Part shown: positions 1-7,826 of the stretch, in pieces
Layout of the letters: each line of letters starts with the position of its first letter
How positions within the stretch are numbered: position 1 is the first letter of the stretch
Assembly (NCBI GenBank): GCA_018380115.1
Contig: JAGZUF010000031.1
Coordinates: 1-22,188 of the forward strand
Reading direction: 5' to 3'
Length of the DNA stretch: 22,188 nt
From: Oscillospiraceae bacterium
GTDB taxonomy: Bacteria; Bacillota; Clostridia; Oscillospirales; Ruminococcaceae
Program-made: the position numbers and the translations under genes
Notes under the pieces: model-generated
Seen by the model: only the letters and a program-made list of their open reading frames with translations
Database searches by the model: none
What the model was told of the DNA's origin: nothing

Positions 1-2
1 GA

Positions 3-2390
3 AGCCTTGCGGCCTACTGCCTCGGCATCACGGATATTGACCCTCTCCGCTATCAGCTGCTTTTCGAACGCTTTCTGAACCCGGAGCGCGTGTCCATGCC
101 GGACTTTGACGTGGATTTCTGTTATGAGCGGCGCAGTGAAGTGATAGACTATGTTATCCGTAAATACGGTGCAGACCATGTGGCACAGATTGTGACATTC
201 GGCACCATGGCGGCGCGCGCCGTCATCCGCGATGTGGGCCGCGTGCTGGACATGCCTTATCAGCAGGTGGACGCAGTGGCAAAGCTGGTGCCCATGGAGC
301 TGAAAATGACGCTGCAAAAAGCACTGAAAACCTCCAGGGAGCTTGCCCGCCAGTATGAGCAGGACCCTTCCGTGCACGAGCTGATCGATATGGCCCTGAA
401 GCTGGAGGGGATGCCGCGGCACGCCTCCACCCATGCGGCGGGGGTGGTTATCACGCGCGAAGCGGCCGATGAATATGTGCCGCTTTCCACCAATGATGGA
501 AGTATCGTCACACAGTTCACCATGACAACCATCGAAGAACTGGGCCTTTTGAAGATGGATTTTCTGGGCCTGCGCACCCTTACTGTAATCCACGATGCTG
601 AAAAAATGGTGCGCAGCCTGAAGCCTGATTTTTCCATAGCAGGTATTTCCTATGAGGATGCGGCCGTGTTTGATATGCTGAACGCAGGCGAGACAGAGGG
701 CGTGTTCCAGATGGAATCGGGCGGCATGACCCAGGCCGCAGTAGGCCTGCAGCTGAAAAGCGTGGAGGATATCATTGCCATCATTTCCCTGTACCGCCCC
801 GGCCCAATGGATTCTATTCCAACCTATATTGCAAACCGCCATAACCCGGAGAATATCCGCTATAAGACACCGCAGCTGGCCCATATTCTGGATGTGACGA
901 ATGGCTGCATTGTGTATCAGGAGCAGGTGATGCAGATATGCCGCGAGCTGGCGGGCTTTTCTTACGGCCAAGCAGACCTTGTGCGCCGCGCCATGTCCAA
1001 AAAGAAGCATGCGGTGATGGATGCCGAGCGCAGGCATTTTGTATACGGCAGCACAGAGCCGGGCCGCGAGTGTCCCGGCTGTGTGAACAACGGCATCCCG
1101 GCCGAGGTGGCCAACAGTATTTATGATGAGATGTCCAGCTTCGCCTCTTACGCCTTCAACAAGTCTCACGCAGCCTGCTATGCGATAGTGGCCTATCAGA
1201 CGGCGTATTTGAAATGCCACTATCCGCGCCAGTTTATGGCCGCGCTGCTCACCAGCGTGCTGGACAATACCAACAAGGTCATTCAATATACGGCAGAGTG
1301 TTCCCGCTTGGGCATCCATCTGCTGGCGCCGGATATCAACGAAAGCGGTGTGGGCTTTACCGTACAGGGAAACGACATCCGTTTTGGTTTGCTGGCCCTG
1401 AAAAATGTGGGGCGGAACCTGATAGAGGCGGTAGTGCGGGCCAGGACCCTGAACGGGCCGTATCAAGGCCTGTACGATTTCTGCAAGCGCATGCACGGCA
1501 CAGAGATAAACCGCCGTGCTGTGGAAAGCCTTGTGAAAGCAGGTGCCTTTGACGGCTTTGCACCAAGCCGCCGCGCCAGCCTAGAGGCGCTGGAAGGCAT
1601 TTTGAAAAGCGTGGAAAACGACGCCCGGCGGAACCTGGACGGCCAGATGGACCTGTTCGGTTCTATCACAGGTGCCGAAGCGCAGGGGCAGAGCTACACA
1701 ATCCCGGAAAAAGAGGAGTACCCGGTGGATTCTCTCCTTCAGATGGAAAAAGAGGTGAGCGGGCTTTATCTTTCCGGCCACCCGCTAGATCAGTACCGCG
1801 AGGAAACGGAGCACCTTGCCTCCCACAAGATAAGCCAGCTCACCGGAGAGGATGCGCGGCGGCATGACGGGGAACAGGTAGTTATCGTGTGCAGCATCGT
1901 GCGCATCAAGACCATTAATACCCGTGCAGGGGGCATGATGGCCTTCCTCACGGTGGAAGATCTTTCCGGCACAATGGAGGTGCTTGTGTTCCCCAAGACG
2001 CTTCAGGCATGTGCTGCCAGCGTGCGTGAAAACGCGGCTGTTGTGATACGAGGGCGGGTTTCCTATAAAGAGGATGAAGCGAGCAAGCTGCTGGCCGACC
2101 ATATTTCCATGGTGGATGAATATGGAAAAGATGGGCGAAGAAAAGTGGATATGAGCAACAAAAATGCAAAAGATGGCCTTTGGCTGAAACTTCCGTCCAT
2201 GGAGGGGGAGACTTTTTGCGAGGTGGAAAACCTTCTCGAGATATTTGAGGGCGATTTTCCTGTTTATATGCACTTTGAAGATACAGGAAAGACAGTTCTT
2301 GCGCCGAGGCGGATGTGGTGTGTGAAGCATGGACTTCTGTTTGAGGAGCTGGGGCGCATCCTCGGTGAGGAGAACGTGAAGGTTCGCTAA
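3..2390 (+). CDS. dnaE: DNA polymerase III alpha subunit DnaE, 5'-truncated by window edge
   Basis: Replicative C-family DNA polymerase. The frame is open from base 3, so the gene begins upstream; the GTG at 90 is internal. About 795 residues are visible against roughly 1,100-1,180 in the family, so the PHP domain and start of the palm are missing. The acidic palm motif PDFDVDF lies at 99-119 and the third catalytic aspartate in KMDFLGLRTLT at 558-560. A finger-domain RPGPMDSIP block, an FNKSHAACYA block, a helix-hairpin-helix-like INRRAVESLVKAGAF segment and a C-terminal OB fold follow. QMDLF at 1644-1658 matches the internal beta-clamp-binding motif. These are DnaE features; there is no sign of the PolC exonuclease insertion. 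The stop is followed by only 18 bases before the pfkA promoter, with no clear terminator. Identification is firm. Whether it is the main or the accessory polymerase cannot be told here. Confidence 0.96.
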   Translation, partial: SLAAYCLGITDIDPLRYQLLFERFLNPERVSMPDFDVDFCYERRSEVIDYVIRKYGADHVAQIVTFGTMAARAVIRDVGRVLDMPYQQVDAVAKLVPMELKMTLQKALKTSRELARQYEQDPSVHELIDMALKLEGMPRHASTHAAGVVITREAADEYVPLSTNDGSIVTQFTMTTIEELGLLKMDFLGLRTLTVIHDAEKMVRSLKPDFSIAGISYEDAAVFDMLNAGETEGVFQMESGGMTQAAVGLQLKSVEDIIAIISLYRPGPMDSIPTYIANRHNPENIRYKTPQLAHILDVTNGCIVYQEQVMQICRELAGFSYGQADLVRRAMSKKKHAVMDAERRHFVYGSTEPGRECPGCVNNGIPAEVANSIYDEMSSFASYAFNKSHAACYAIVAYQTAYLKCHYPRQFMAALLTSVLDNTNKVIQYTAECSRLGIHLLAPDINESGVGFTVQGNDIRFGLLALKNVGRNLIEAVVRARTLNGPYQGLYDFCKRMHGTEINRRAVESLVKAGAFDGFAPSRRASLEALEGILKSVENDARRNLDGQMDLFGSITGAEAQGQSYTIPEKEEYPVDSLLQMEKEVSGLYLSGHPLDQYREETEHLASHKISQLTGEDARRHDGEQVVIVCSIVRIKTINTRAGGMMAFLTVEDLSGTMEVLVFPKTLQACAASVRENAAVVIRGRVSYKEDEASKLLADHISMVDEYGKDGRRKVDMSNKNAKDGLWLKLPSMEGETFCEVENLLEIFEGDFPVYMHFEDTGKTVLAPRRMWCVKHGLLFEELGRILGEENVKVR

Positions 2391-2408
2391 TTATTTCACA
2401 AAAAGCAG

Positions 2409-2437
2409 TTGAATTCCATGCAACAAATGTTTATAAT
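2409..2437 (+). promoter_or_regulatory. Sigma-A type promoter of pfkA
   Basis: TTGAAT at 2409-2414 and a perfect TATAAT at 2432-2437 are separated by exactly 17 bases. Transcription would start near 2444, leaving a leader of about 30 bases that holds the AGGAAAGGGG ribosome binding site (2454-2463). Because the promoter covers the upstream in-frame TTG at 2409, the longer open frame from that codon cannot be the real pfkA start. Confidence 0.75.
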
Positions 2438-2474
2438 TGGTTACGGACAGGAAAGGAAAGGGGAAGTAACTGAA

Positions 2475-3449
2475 ATGAACAATGATATCAAGACCATCGG
2501 TGTGCTGACAAGCGGCGGCGATGCCCCGGGCATGAATGCCGCCATCCGCGCGGTCGTGCGTGCTGCCATTACGCGCGGCTATAAGGTGAAGGGTGTGCGC
2601 CATGGCTACAACGGCCTTCTGACAAATGATATCATGGATATGAATGTGCGCAGCGTCTCTGAAATCATCCACCGCGGCGGCACCATTTTGTACACGGCCC
2701 GCTGCCTTGAGTTCAAAACGCTGGAGGGCCAGCAGCGTGCGGCGCAGGCCTGCCGCGATGCGGGCATCGACGCGCTTGTGGTGATTGGCGGCGATGGCTC
2801 GTTCCGCGGCTGCAAGGACATGGCGGCGCAGGGCATTCCCTGCATTGGCATTCCGGGCACCATCGACAACGACATCGCGTGTAGCGATTACACCATCGGT
2901 TATGACACCGCCATGAATACGGCAGTGGAAATGATTGATAAGCTGCGCGACACCACACAGAGCCACGACCGCTGCAGCGTGGTAGAGGTGATGGGCCGCA
3001 ACGCAGGTTATATTGCATTGAACACAGGCATCGCCTGCGGTGCGCTGGTGACACTCATTCCCGAAGTGCCGTACGATTTGGAGCGCGATGTGATCTCCCG
3101 CATGAAGGCCACACAAAAAACCGGCAAGCGCCACTTTATTATTATTGTGGCAGAGGGGGTTGGCCGCGCACATGATATTGCAAACGAGATACAAAGCCGC
3201 ACGGGCATTGATTCCCGCGCCACAGTGCTGGGCCATGTGCAGCGTGGCGGCAGCCCCACCCTGCGTGACCGCGTCACTGCAAGCCGTATGGGTTACCATG
3301 CGGTGGAGCTGCTCAGCAAGGGCATCTATAACCGCGTTGTGGCTACAAAGGCAGAGTCTATTGTAGATTATGACATTGCCGTGGCCCTCTCGATGTATAA
3401 GACCATCGATACCTCTCTTCTGGACATTGCAAGTGCGATCTCCATCTGA
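2475..3449 (+). CDS. pfkA: ATP-dependent 6-phosphofructokinase PfkA
   Basis: Cytosolic glycolytic enzyme that phosphorylates fructose 6-phosphate to fructose 1,6-bisphosphate. At 324 residues it matches the usual 319-325 of bacterial PfkA. TSGGDAPGMNA near the N terminus is the nucleotide-binding loop. GGDGS (Gly at residue 108) and PGTIDND (Gly 128, catalytic Asp 131) carry the glycines typical of ATP-users; pyrophosphate-dependent enzymes have GGDDS and PKTIDND. VEVMGRNAGY and LGHVQRGGSP are the substrate and effector site motifs. The ATG at 2475 is chosen because a ribosome binding site (AGGAAAGGGG) lies 11 bases upstream and the earlier in-frame start lies inside the promoter. It is transcribed alone: own promoter, strong terminator behind. 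Confidence 0.97.
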   Translation: MNNDIKTIGVLTSGGDAPGMNAAIRAVVRAAITRGYKVKGVRHGYNGLLTNDIMDMNVRSVSEIIHRGGTILYTARCLEFKTLEGQQRAAQACRDAGIDALVVIGGDGSFRGCKDMAAQGIPCIGIPGTIDNDIACSDYTIGYDTAMNTAVEMIDKLRDTTQSHDRCSVVEVMGRNAGYIALNTGIACGALVTLIPEVPYDLERDVISRMKATQKTGKRHFIIIVAEGVGRAHDIANEIQSRTGIDSRATVLGHVQRGGSPTLRDRVTASRMGYHAVELLSKGIYNRVVATKAESIVDYDIAVALSMYKTIDTSLLDIASAISI

Positions 3450-3465
3450 GCGCATAAAGCCGCTA

Positions 3466-3507
3466 AAGCTCTGGTTCCGGCCTTAGCCGGGGCCGGGGCT
3501 TGTTTTA
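3466..3507 (+). terminator. Rho-independent terminator of pfkA
   Basis: A 16-bp stem, with four G-U wobbles and no mismatch, is formed by 3466-3481 and 3486-3501. It closes on a CTTA tetraloop and is followed by the T-rich run TGTTTTAT. It lies 16 bases after the pfkA stop and should separate pfkA from yunB. Confidence 0.85.
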
Positions 3508-3553
3508 TCAAAAAGGCTATTTTAAGGCTTTGCCCGTTTTGACGCTGTTCAAA

Positions 3554-3590
3554 ACCGCCTTTCTTTGCATATATTGAAAAGAAAGGCGGT
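3554..3590 (+). repeat. 13-bp perfect inverted repeat over the yunB ribosome binding site
   Basis: ACCGCCTTTCTTT (3554-3566) is perfectly complementary to AAAGAAAGGCGGT (3578-3590), with an 11-base spacer. The right arm contains AAAGGCGGTG, the only ribosome-binding-site-like sequence before the yunB ATG at 3599. In RNA the hairpin would hide it. The spacer contains CATATATT (3568-3575), which resembles the -10 element of the sporulation sigma factors E and K, but no good -35 element is visible upstream. The inverted repeat is certain; its role is inference. Confidence 0.7.
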
Positions 3591-3598
3591 GGTTTGGC

Positions 3599-4234
3599 AT
3601 GCGGCGTGCCGGCCCTAAAAATCGCAAAAGGAAATACCGGTGGAAACTGGCCGGCGTATTGCTGGCCGCCGCCGCGCTGTTCGCGGCAGTGGATTCCCAG
3701 CTGAGGCCTGTGGTGGAGACTATGGCGCAATATCAGTGCCGCGTGGTATCTGTCATAGCTATCAATGAGGCAGTAATGGATGAATTGGAAAAAATGGGCG
3801 ATGTGCCCCATCGCCTTGTTCATCTGGAGAAAAATGTTGATGGCACGGTGAGTAATGTAGAGCTGGATTCTGTAGAGATGAACCGCCTGAAGGCAAGACT
3901 GACAGAAGCGGTGTCGAACCGGCTGACGGGCCTTGAAAACCAGGACGTCGCCATTCCGCTGGGCACCTTGCTGGGCTGGCAGCTTCTGGCAGGGCGCGGG
4001 CCAGACATCCATCTTCAGATAGTCCCCGCCAGCTTTGTGGAAAGTGAGGTGGTGGACACGCTGGAGAGTGCGGGCATCAACCAGACGCAGCACCGGGTAT
4101 GCATCCGCTTTACAGTGGAGATGAGCGCCATCCTGCCGGGGTATTCTACCAGCGTGGACGTGACGGACGAAGTATGTGTGGCACAGACATTGATTGTGGG
4201 GCAAGTGCCGGAATTTTATGCACAGAACGGCTGA
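3599..4234 (+). CDS. yunB: Sporulation protein YunB
   Basis: Member of the YunB family, a membrane-anchored sporulation protein of unknown biochemical role that is made in the mother cell under sigma-E in B. subtilis. The 211-residue product starts with a very basic stretch (MRRAGPKNRKRKYR) and one hydrophobic segment at about residues 15-30, so the bulk probably faces the intermembrane or outer side. Family hallmarks are INEAV near residue 60, the IPLGTLLGWQLLAGRGP block, GINQTQHR, and the C-terminal IVGQVPEFY. The ATG at 3599 has AAAGGCGGTG just upstream, inside an inverted repeat. It stands alone between the pfkA terminator and the ligA promoter. Identification rests on these motifs and on length. 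Confidence 0.9.
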   Translation: MRRAGPKNRKRKYRWKLAGVLLAAAALFAAVDSQLRPVVETMAQYQCRVVSVIAINEAVMDELEKMGDVPHRLVHLEKNVDGTVSNVELDSVEMNRLKARLTEAVSNRLTGLENQDVAIPLGTLLGWQLLAGRGPDIHLQIVPASFVESEVVDTLESAGINQTQHRVCIRFTVEMSAILPGYSTSVDVTDEVCVAQTLIVGQVPEFYAQNG

Positions 4235-4263
4235 TGATGCTATAGGCAGGCGCAAGCTGGTTA

Positions 4264-4272
4264 TGCTATAAT
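4264..4272 (+). promoter_or_regulatory. Extended -10 promoter of ligA
   Basis: TGCTATAAT at 4264-4272 is a perfect -10 with the TGn extension; no convincing -35 hexamer is present 16-18 bases upstream, as is usual for extended -10 promoters. The octamer ATGCTATA occurs twice, at 4237-4244 and at 4263-4270, the second copy forming the -10. Predicted transcription start is about 4279, inside the following hairpin. Confidence 0.6.
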
Positions 4273-4276
4273 ACAA

Positions 4277-4298
4277 ATGCCGCAGGCGAATGCGGCAT
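4277..4298 (+). repeat. Perfect 8-bp hairpin at the start of the ligA leader
   Basis: ATGCCGCA (4277-4284) pairs with TGCGGCAT (4291-4298) around a GGCGAA loop. It lies at the predicted transcription start and overlaps the ATG at 4297. It could act as a 5' stabilising hairpin, and it argues against use of that ATG. Confidence 0.5.
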
Positions 4299-4329
4299 GG
4301 GAAATTGGACAGAAAGCGGAGTGAAGTGT

Positions 4330-6324
4330 TTGGAACTGCGCAGGGAATATGAAGAGCTGAAAAAAAAGATAGAATATCATAGCCATCTCTATTATGATTT
4401 GGACGCGCCGGAGCTGGATGATTTTGAGTTCGACGCACTGACGAGAAAATTGAAAGAGATAGAAGCACAGCACCCGGAATTCGTCACCGAGACATCTTTC
4501 ACCCAGCATGTAGGCGGCACAGCCTCCAGCCGGTTCGAGAAAGTGGAACACGCTGTAAAGATGGAAAGCCTTCAGGACGTGTTTTCGCTGGAAGAAGTGC
4601 GTGAATTTGACCGGCGGGTGCGCGATGAAGGAATTCGGCCGCAGTATGTGGTAGAAGCCAAGATAGACGGCTTGTCCATCAGTCTGGAATACGAAAACGG
4701 GGTGTTCGTGCGTGGTTCTACGCGGGGCGACGGCCTTGTGGGAGAGGATGTCACCCGGAACCTTGCCGCCATTCGGGATATTCCAAAAACACTGCCCGGC
4801 GCACCTGAATTTCTGGAGGTGCGCGGCGAGGTATATATGCCCCGCGACGCATTTATACACCTGTGCGAAGAGCAGGAGGTTCTGGGCCAAAGGACCTTCA
4901 AGAACCCACGCAATGCCGCCGCTGGCTCCCTTCGCCAGAAGGACAGCAGTGTTACAGCGGCAAGAGGGCTTTCTTTGTTCGTGTTCAATTTGCAGCAAAT
5001 TCGCGGCAGGGCCATCACCTGCCACAAAGACAGCCTCGACTATATCGCCTCGCTTGGGCTTCCTGTGTCTCCGCGCTACCGGCGGTTTGAAAACATTGAA
5101 GATGTCATCAGGGAAATTGAAGACATCGGCAGCGTGCGGGGCACGCTGCCCTATGATATTGACGGCGCCGTTGTAAAAGTAGATGATTTTTCCCAGCGCC
5201 AGGCTTTGGGCTCTACCGCAAAATTTCCCCGCTGGGCCGTGGCGTTCAAATATCCGCCAGAGGAGAAGGAAAGCGTTCTGCTGGATGTAGACGTCTCTGT
5301 GGGCCGCACCGGTGTGCTGACGCCTACGGCGGTGTTCGAGCCCATTTTGCTGGCTGGCACCACGGTGTCGCGTGCCATTCTTCACAATGAAGATTTCATC
5401 CGTCAGCTGGGTGTGGGGCTTGGGGATACCATCCGTGTGCGCAAGGCAGGTGATATTATTCCGGAAGTGGTAAGCGTCACAAAACATGCTGAAGGCGGGC
5501 ATGTGTTCAAAATGCCGGATGCCTGCCCTTCATGCGGCGCTCCGGTTACACGGCTGGAGGAGGAAGCCGCCCTGCGGTGCACAAACCCTGAATGCCCGGC
5601 CCAGGCCTTGCGCAATCTCGTTCATTTCGCTTCGCGCGGCGCCATGGACATTGACGGCATGGGCCCGGCTGTTGTGCGCCAGCTGGTGGAAAAGGGCTTT
5701 GTGCACAATGCGGCGGATGTATATTCTTTGGAGAAAAGCCAGCTTTTGAAGCTGGATAAATTCAAACAAAAGGCGGCGGGCAACCTGCTTAACGCCATTG
5801 AGGCGTCCAAGGGGGCCAACCTGGACAGGCTCATCTTTGGGCTGGGCATCCGCAATATCGGTGCAAAGGCGGCCCTCAGCCTTGCCGAGCGCTTCCGCAC
5901 CATGGATGCGCTGATGGCAGCCGGGGAAGATGAGATAAGCGGCATCGAGGGCTTTGGCGGCGTTATGGCCGAAAGCCTGCTGGATTTTTTCGCAAAGGAA
6001 GGGACGAAAGACCTGCTGGAGCGTCTGCGGCAGGCAGGGGTAAACATGATATTCCGCGGGGAGGAAAAAACGAATATTTTCCTTGGCAAAATATTTGTGG
6101 TGACGGGCACGCTGTCCAGTCTTTCGCGCGCAGAGGCGGAAGAGCTTATTGTCAGGAACGGGGGCAGGGCTTCCTCTTCCGTGTCTAAAAAAACAAGCTA
6201 TGTGCTGGCCGGCGAGGCCGCAGGCTCGAAGCTGACAAAGGCACAGGAACTGGGCACGCCCATTTTGGATGAGGCCGGGTTCCTGCGCATGCTGGAAGAA
6301 GGGGGCGTGCAGCCTGAAAAATGA
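4330..6324 (+). CDS. ligA: NAD-dependent DNA ligase LigA
   Basis: Seals nicks in replication and repair, using NAD as adenylate donor. All domains are present in order: the Ia domain (EYHSHLYYDLDAPELDD), the adenylation domain with nucleophile Lys 111 in EAKIDG, the OB fold, a four-cysteine zinc finger (Cys 399, 402, 417, 422), helix-hairpin-helix repeats, and a C-terminal BRCT domain from about residue 590. At 664 residues it matches E. coli LigA (671). Start choice: an ATG at 4297 is in frame but lies in a hairpin with no ribosome binding site. The TTG at 4330 has GGAG eight bases upstream and places the N terminus where homologues begin. A GTG at 4321 is a third option. No uvrD/pcrA partner is present upstream. 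Confidence 0.96.
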   Translation: MELRREYEELKKKIEYHSHLYYDLDAPELDDFEFDALTRKLKEIEAQHPEFVTETSFTQHVGGTASSRFEKVEHAVKMESLQDVFSLEEVREFDRRVRDEGIRPQYVVEAKIDGLSISLEYENGVFVRGSTRGDGLVGEDVTRNLAAIRDIPKTLPGAPEFLEVRGEVYMPRDAFIHLCEEQEVLGQRTFKNPRNAAAGSLRQKDSSVTAARGLSLFVFNLQQIRGRAITCHKDSLDYIASLGLPVSPRYRRFENIEDVIREIEDIGSVRGTLPYDIDGAVVKVDDFSQRQALGSTAKFPRWAVAFKYPPEEKESVLLDVDVSVGRTGVLTPTAVFEPILLAGTTVSRAILHNEDFIRQLGVGLGDTIRVRKAGDIIPEVVSVTKHAEGGHVFKMPDACPSCGAPVTRLEEEAALRCTNPECPAQALRNLVHFASRGAMDIDGMGPAVVRQLVEKGFVHNAADVYSLEKSQLLKLDKFKQKAAGNLLNAIEASKGANLDRLIFGLGIRNIGAKAALSLAERFRTMDALMAAGEDEISGIEGFGGVMAESLLDFFAKEGTKDLLERLRQAGVNMIFRGEEKTNIFLGKIFVVTGTLSSLSRAEAEELIVRNGGRASSSVSKKTSYVLAGEAAGSKLTKAQELGTPILDEAGFLRMLEEGGVQPEK

Positions 6325-6841
6325 CGGGCTTGTGCTGCGGCCGGCGTCGGAACGGGATGCCACACTTTTATGCCGCTGGTGGAACGACGGCGCTGTGATG
6401 GCGCATGCCGGTTTTCCTCGGGGGCTTGGCACAACCGTGGAAGAGGTTGCAGCACAGATGAAAACGGATTTCCTTTCCCACAGGCTGCTTTTGCTGGAAG
6501 GCGGCTGTCCTGTTGGGGAAGCTGTGTGGCGTCCGGCAGAGGAAAAGGGCGCGGCAGAGATAGGCATCAAGCTGTGCGTGCCGTCTGCGCGCGGCCGCGG
6601 CCTTGGCACGCAGTACCTCCACCGGCTGCTGCGTTATTTGTTTGGGCCGGGCGGCTTTGCGCTCGTTACACTGACCACGGCAGAGGAAAACCGGCGCGCA
6701 AGGCATGTGTACGAGAAGCTGGGGTTTGTGCAGACAGCGGTATTCCCCTTTCAGACATCACAGATGCCGCAGGCGTGCAAAGCATTGGAATACCGGCTGA
6801 AAAAAGAAACATATGCCGCTTTATGGGGACAGGCGTTCTAA
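6269..6841 (+). CDS. GNAT-family N-acetyltransferase, substrate unknown
   Basis: Gcn5-related acetyltransferase of the RimJ/RimL-like type, which moves acetyl from acetyl-CoA to an amine. The substrate cannot be predicted. LVLRPASERDATLLCRWWND is the N-terminal strand and helix of the family, ARGRGLGTQYL is the acetyl-CoA pyrophosphate-binding loop (motif A), and TTAEENRRARHVYEKLGF is motif B. The real start is uncertain. The ATG at 6269 lies inside ligA in another frame without a ribosome binding site. GTG 6332 would cut the first beta strand. CTG 6314 lies eight bases after a GGGGG run and gives the expected N terminus, which makes it attractive but non-canonical. It is evidently co-transcribed with ligA and ends in a terminator that overlaps its stop codon. 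Confidence 0.85.
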   Translation: MRPGSCACWKKGACSLKNDGLVLRPASERDATLLCRWWNDGAVMAHAGFPRGLGTTVEEVAAQMKTDFLSHRLLLLEGGCPVGEAVWRPAEEKGAAEIGIKLCVPSARGRGLGTQYLHRLLRYLFGPGGFALVTLTTAEENRRARHVYEKLGFVQTAVFPFQTSQMPQACKALEYRLKKETYAALWGQAF

Positions 6842-6856
6842 CGCCTGTCCTTTTTT
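6827..6856 (+). terminator. Rho-independent terminator of ligA-GNAT, overlapping the stop codon
   Basis: GGACAGGCGT (6827-6836) pairs perfectly with ACGCCTGTCC (6841-6850) around TCTA, followed by six T residues (6851-6856). The acetyltransferase stop codon TAA (6839-6841) lies at the loop and the left arm is coding sequence. The terminator isolates the spoIIIA operon from ligA readthrough. Confidence 0.92.
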
Positions 6857-6893
6857 CATACCCATAAACAAATGCCAAAAGGGGGCGGCTTTC

Positions 6894-7826
6894 ATGGATG
6901 CATTTTATGAGGCGGCAAAACAGCTTTCGCCGCCAGTAGCGGCGGCGCTGGCGGCGCTGGAGCCGGGTGTGGCTTCCGGGGTGACAGAAATACGCCTGCG
7001 CTGCCAGCAGCCGGTCACGCTTCAAACAATGCAGGGCACCCTGTATCTTACAAAAAGCGGTCATGTGAGAATGTGCCCCGCATCAGATTCACTCATTACG
7101 CCATTTGCCGAAATACAGGATTGCTTTTATGCCGTATGCGGTTATTCTGTGCACAGTGTTCAGCATGCGCTGACAAATGGCTATGTGCCGCTGGGCGGCG
7201 GGCACCGCGCCGGTGTCTGCGGCACGGCTGTGTTGAACAGTGAGGGCGAGATTATCAATGTGCGGCGCATTACGTCTTTGAATATTCGCGTAGCGCGCGA
7301 AGTGCGCGAAGCCTGCCCGAAAGAGGTGGCCGACCTTCTGCGTGATGACTCCGCTGGCGGGCTGTTGTTTGCCGGGCCGCCTGCATGTGGTAAGACCACA
7401 TTGCTGCGCGGAGCAGCACGGGTGCTTGGAAATGCAGGCAGGCTGGTGGCCATTGTGGACGAGCGCATGGAGCTGTGCCCCACCTGTACAGATGGATTCG
7501 TCACACCGCCCGCGCTGGGGTGCGATGTGCTTTCCGGTTACCCGAAGGCACTGGGCATGCAGCAGGCCCTGCGCACCCTCGCCCCTCAGACCATCATTTG
7601 CGATGAAGTGGGCGGAATGGAGGATGCCCGTGCCGTGCTTGCGGCGGCAAATGCAGGTGTCCGCATCGTGGCCAGCATTCATGCGCAGGCACCGGGCCTT
7701 ATGTGGGGCAGGCCGCAAAGCCGTGTGCTGCTGGAGACAGGCGCTTTTCAGTATGTAGTATTTCTCGAAAGCTCACGTACACCCGGAGTGGTGAAAGGCA
7801 TCTATGATGTGGCCTCTCTTCGCTAA
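6894..7826 (+). CDS. spoIIIAA: Stage III sporulation protein AA (ATPase)
   Basis: Mother-cell cytoplasmic ATPase of the SpoIIIA-SpoIIQ channel, related to secretion ATPases of the type II/IV superfamily, needed for late forespore gene expression in B. subtilis. The 310 residues match the family (about 307). Walker A is GPPACGKTT (Lys 167) and Walker B is IICDEVG (Asp 237); RCQQPVTL and GGHRAGVCGTAV are family-typical N-domain motifs. ATG 6894 is chosen because the GGGGG core of AAAAGGGGGCGG ends eight bases before it. The open frame extends further upstream only through the terminator. It is first in the operon. Only 37 bases lie between the terminator T-run and the start, so a promoter must be there or overlap the terminator. 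CATACCCA at 6857-6864 loosely resembles a sigma-E -10, with no clear -35. Confidence 0.96.
   Translation: MDAFYEAAKQLSPPVAAALAALEPGVASGVTEIRLRCQQPVTLQTMQGTLYLTKSGHVRMCPASDSLITPFAEIQDCFYAVCGYSVHSVQHALTNGYVPLGGGHRAGVCGTAVLNSEGEIINVRRITSLNIRVAREVREACPKEVADLLRDDSAGGLLFAGPPACGKTTLLRGAARVLGNAGRLVAIVDERMELCPTCTDGFVTPPALGCDVLSGYPKALGMQQALRTLAPQTIICDEVGGMEDARAVLAAANAGVRIVASIHAQAPGLMWGRPQSRVLLETGAFQYVVFLESSRTPGVVKGIYDVASLR

Noticed and set aside
2391..3455. Long minus-strand open frame (354 codons) opposite pfkA
   Set aside because: It is the exact antisense of pfkA, its residue composition is abnormal (very rich in His, Ala, Cys), and it has no recognisable domain. High-GC third positions in real genes create such shadows.
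4261..6609. Large minus-strand open frames opposite ligA and the GNAT gene
   Set aside because: Both lie antisense to firmly identified genes, lack ribosome binding sites and have no family-like motifs.
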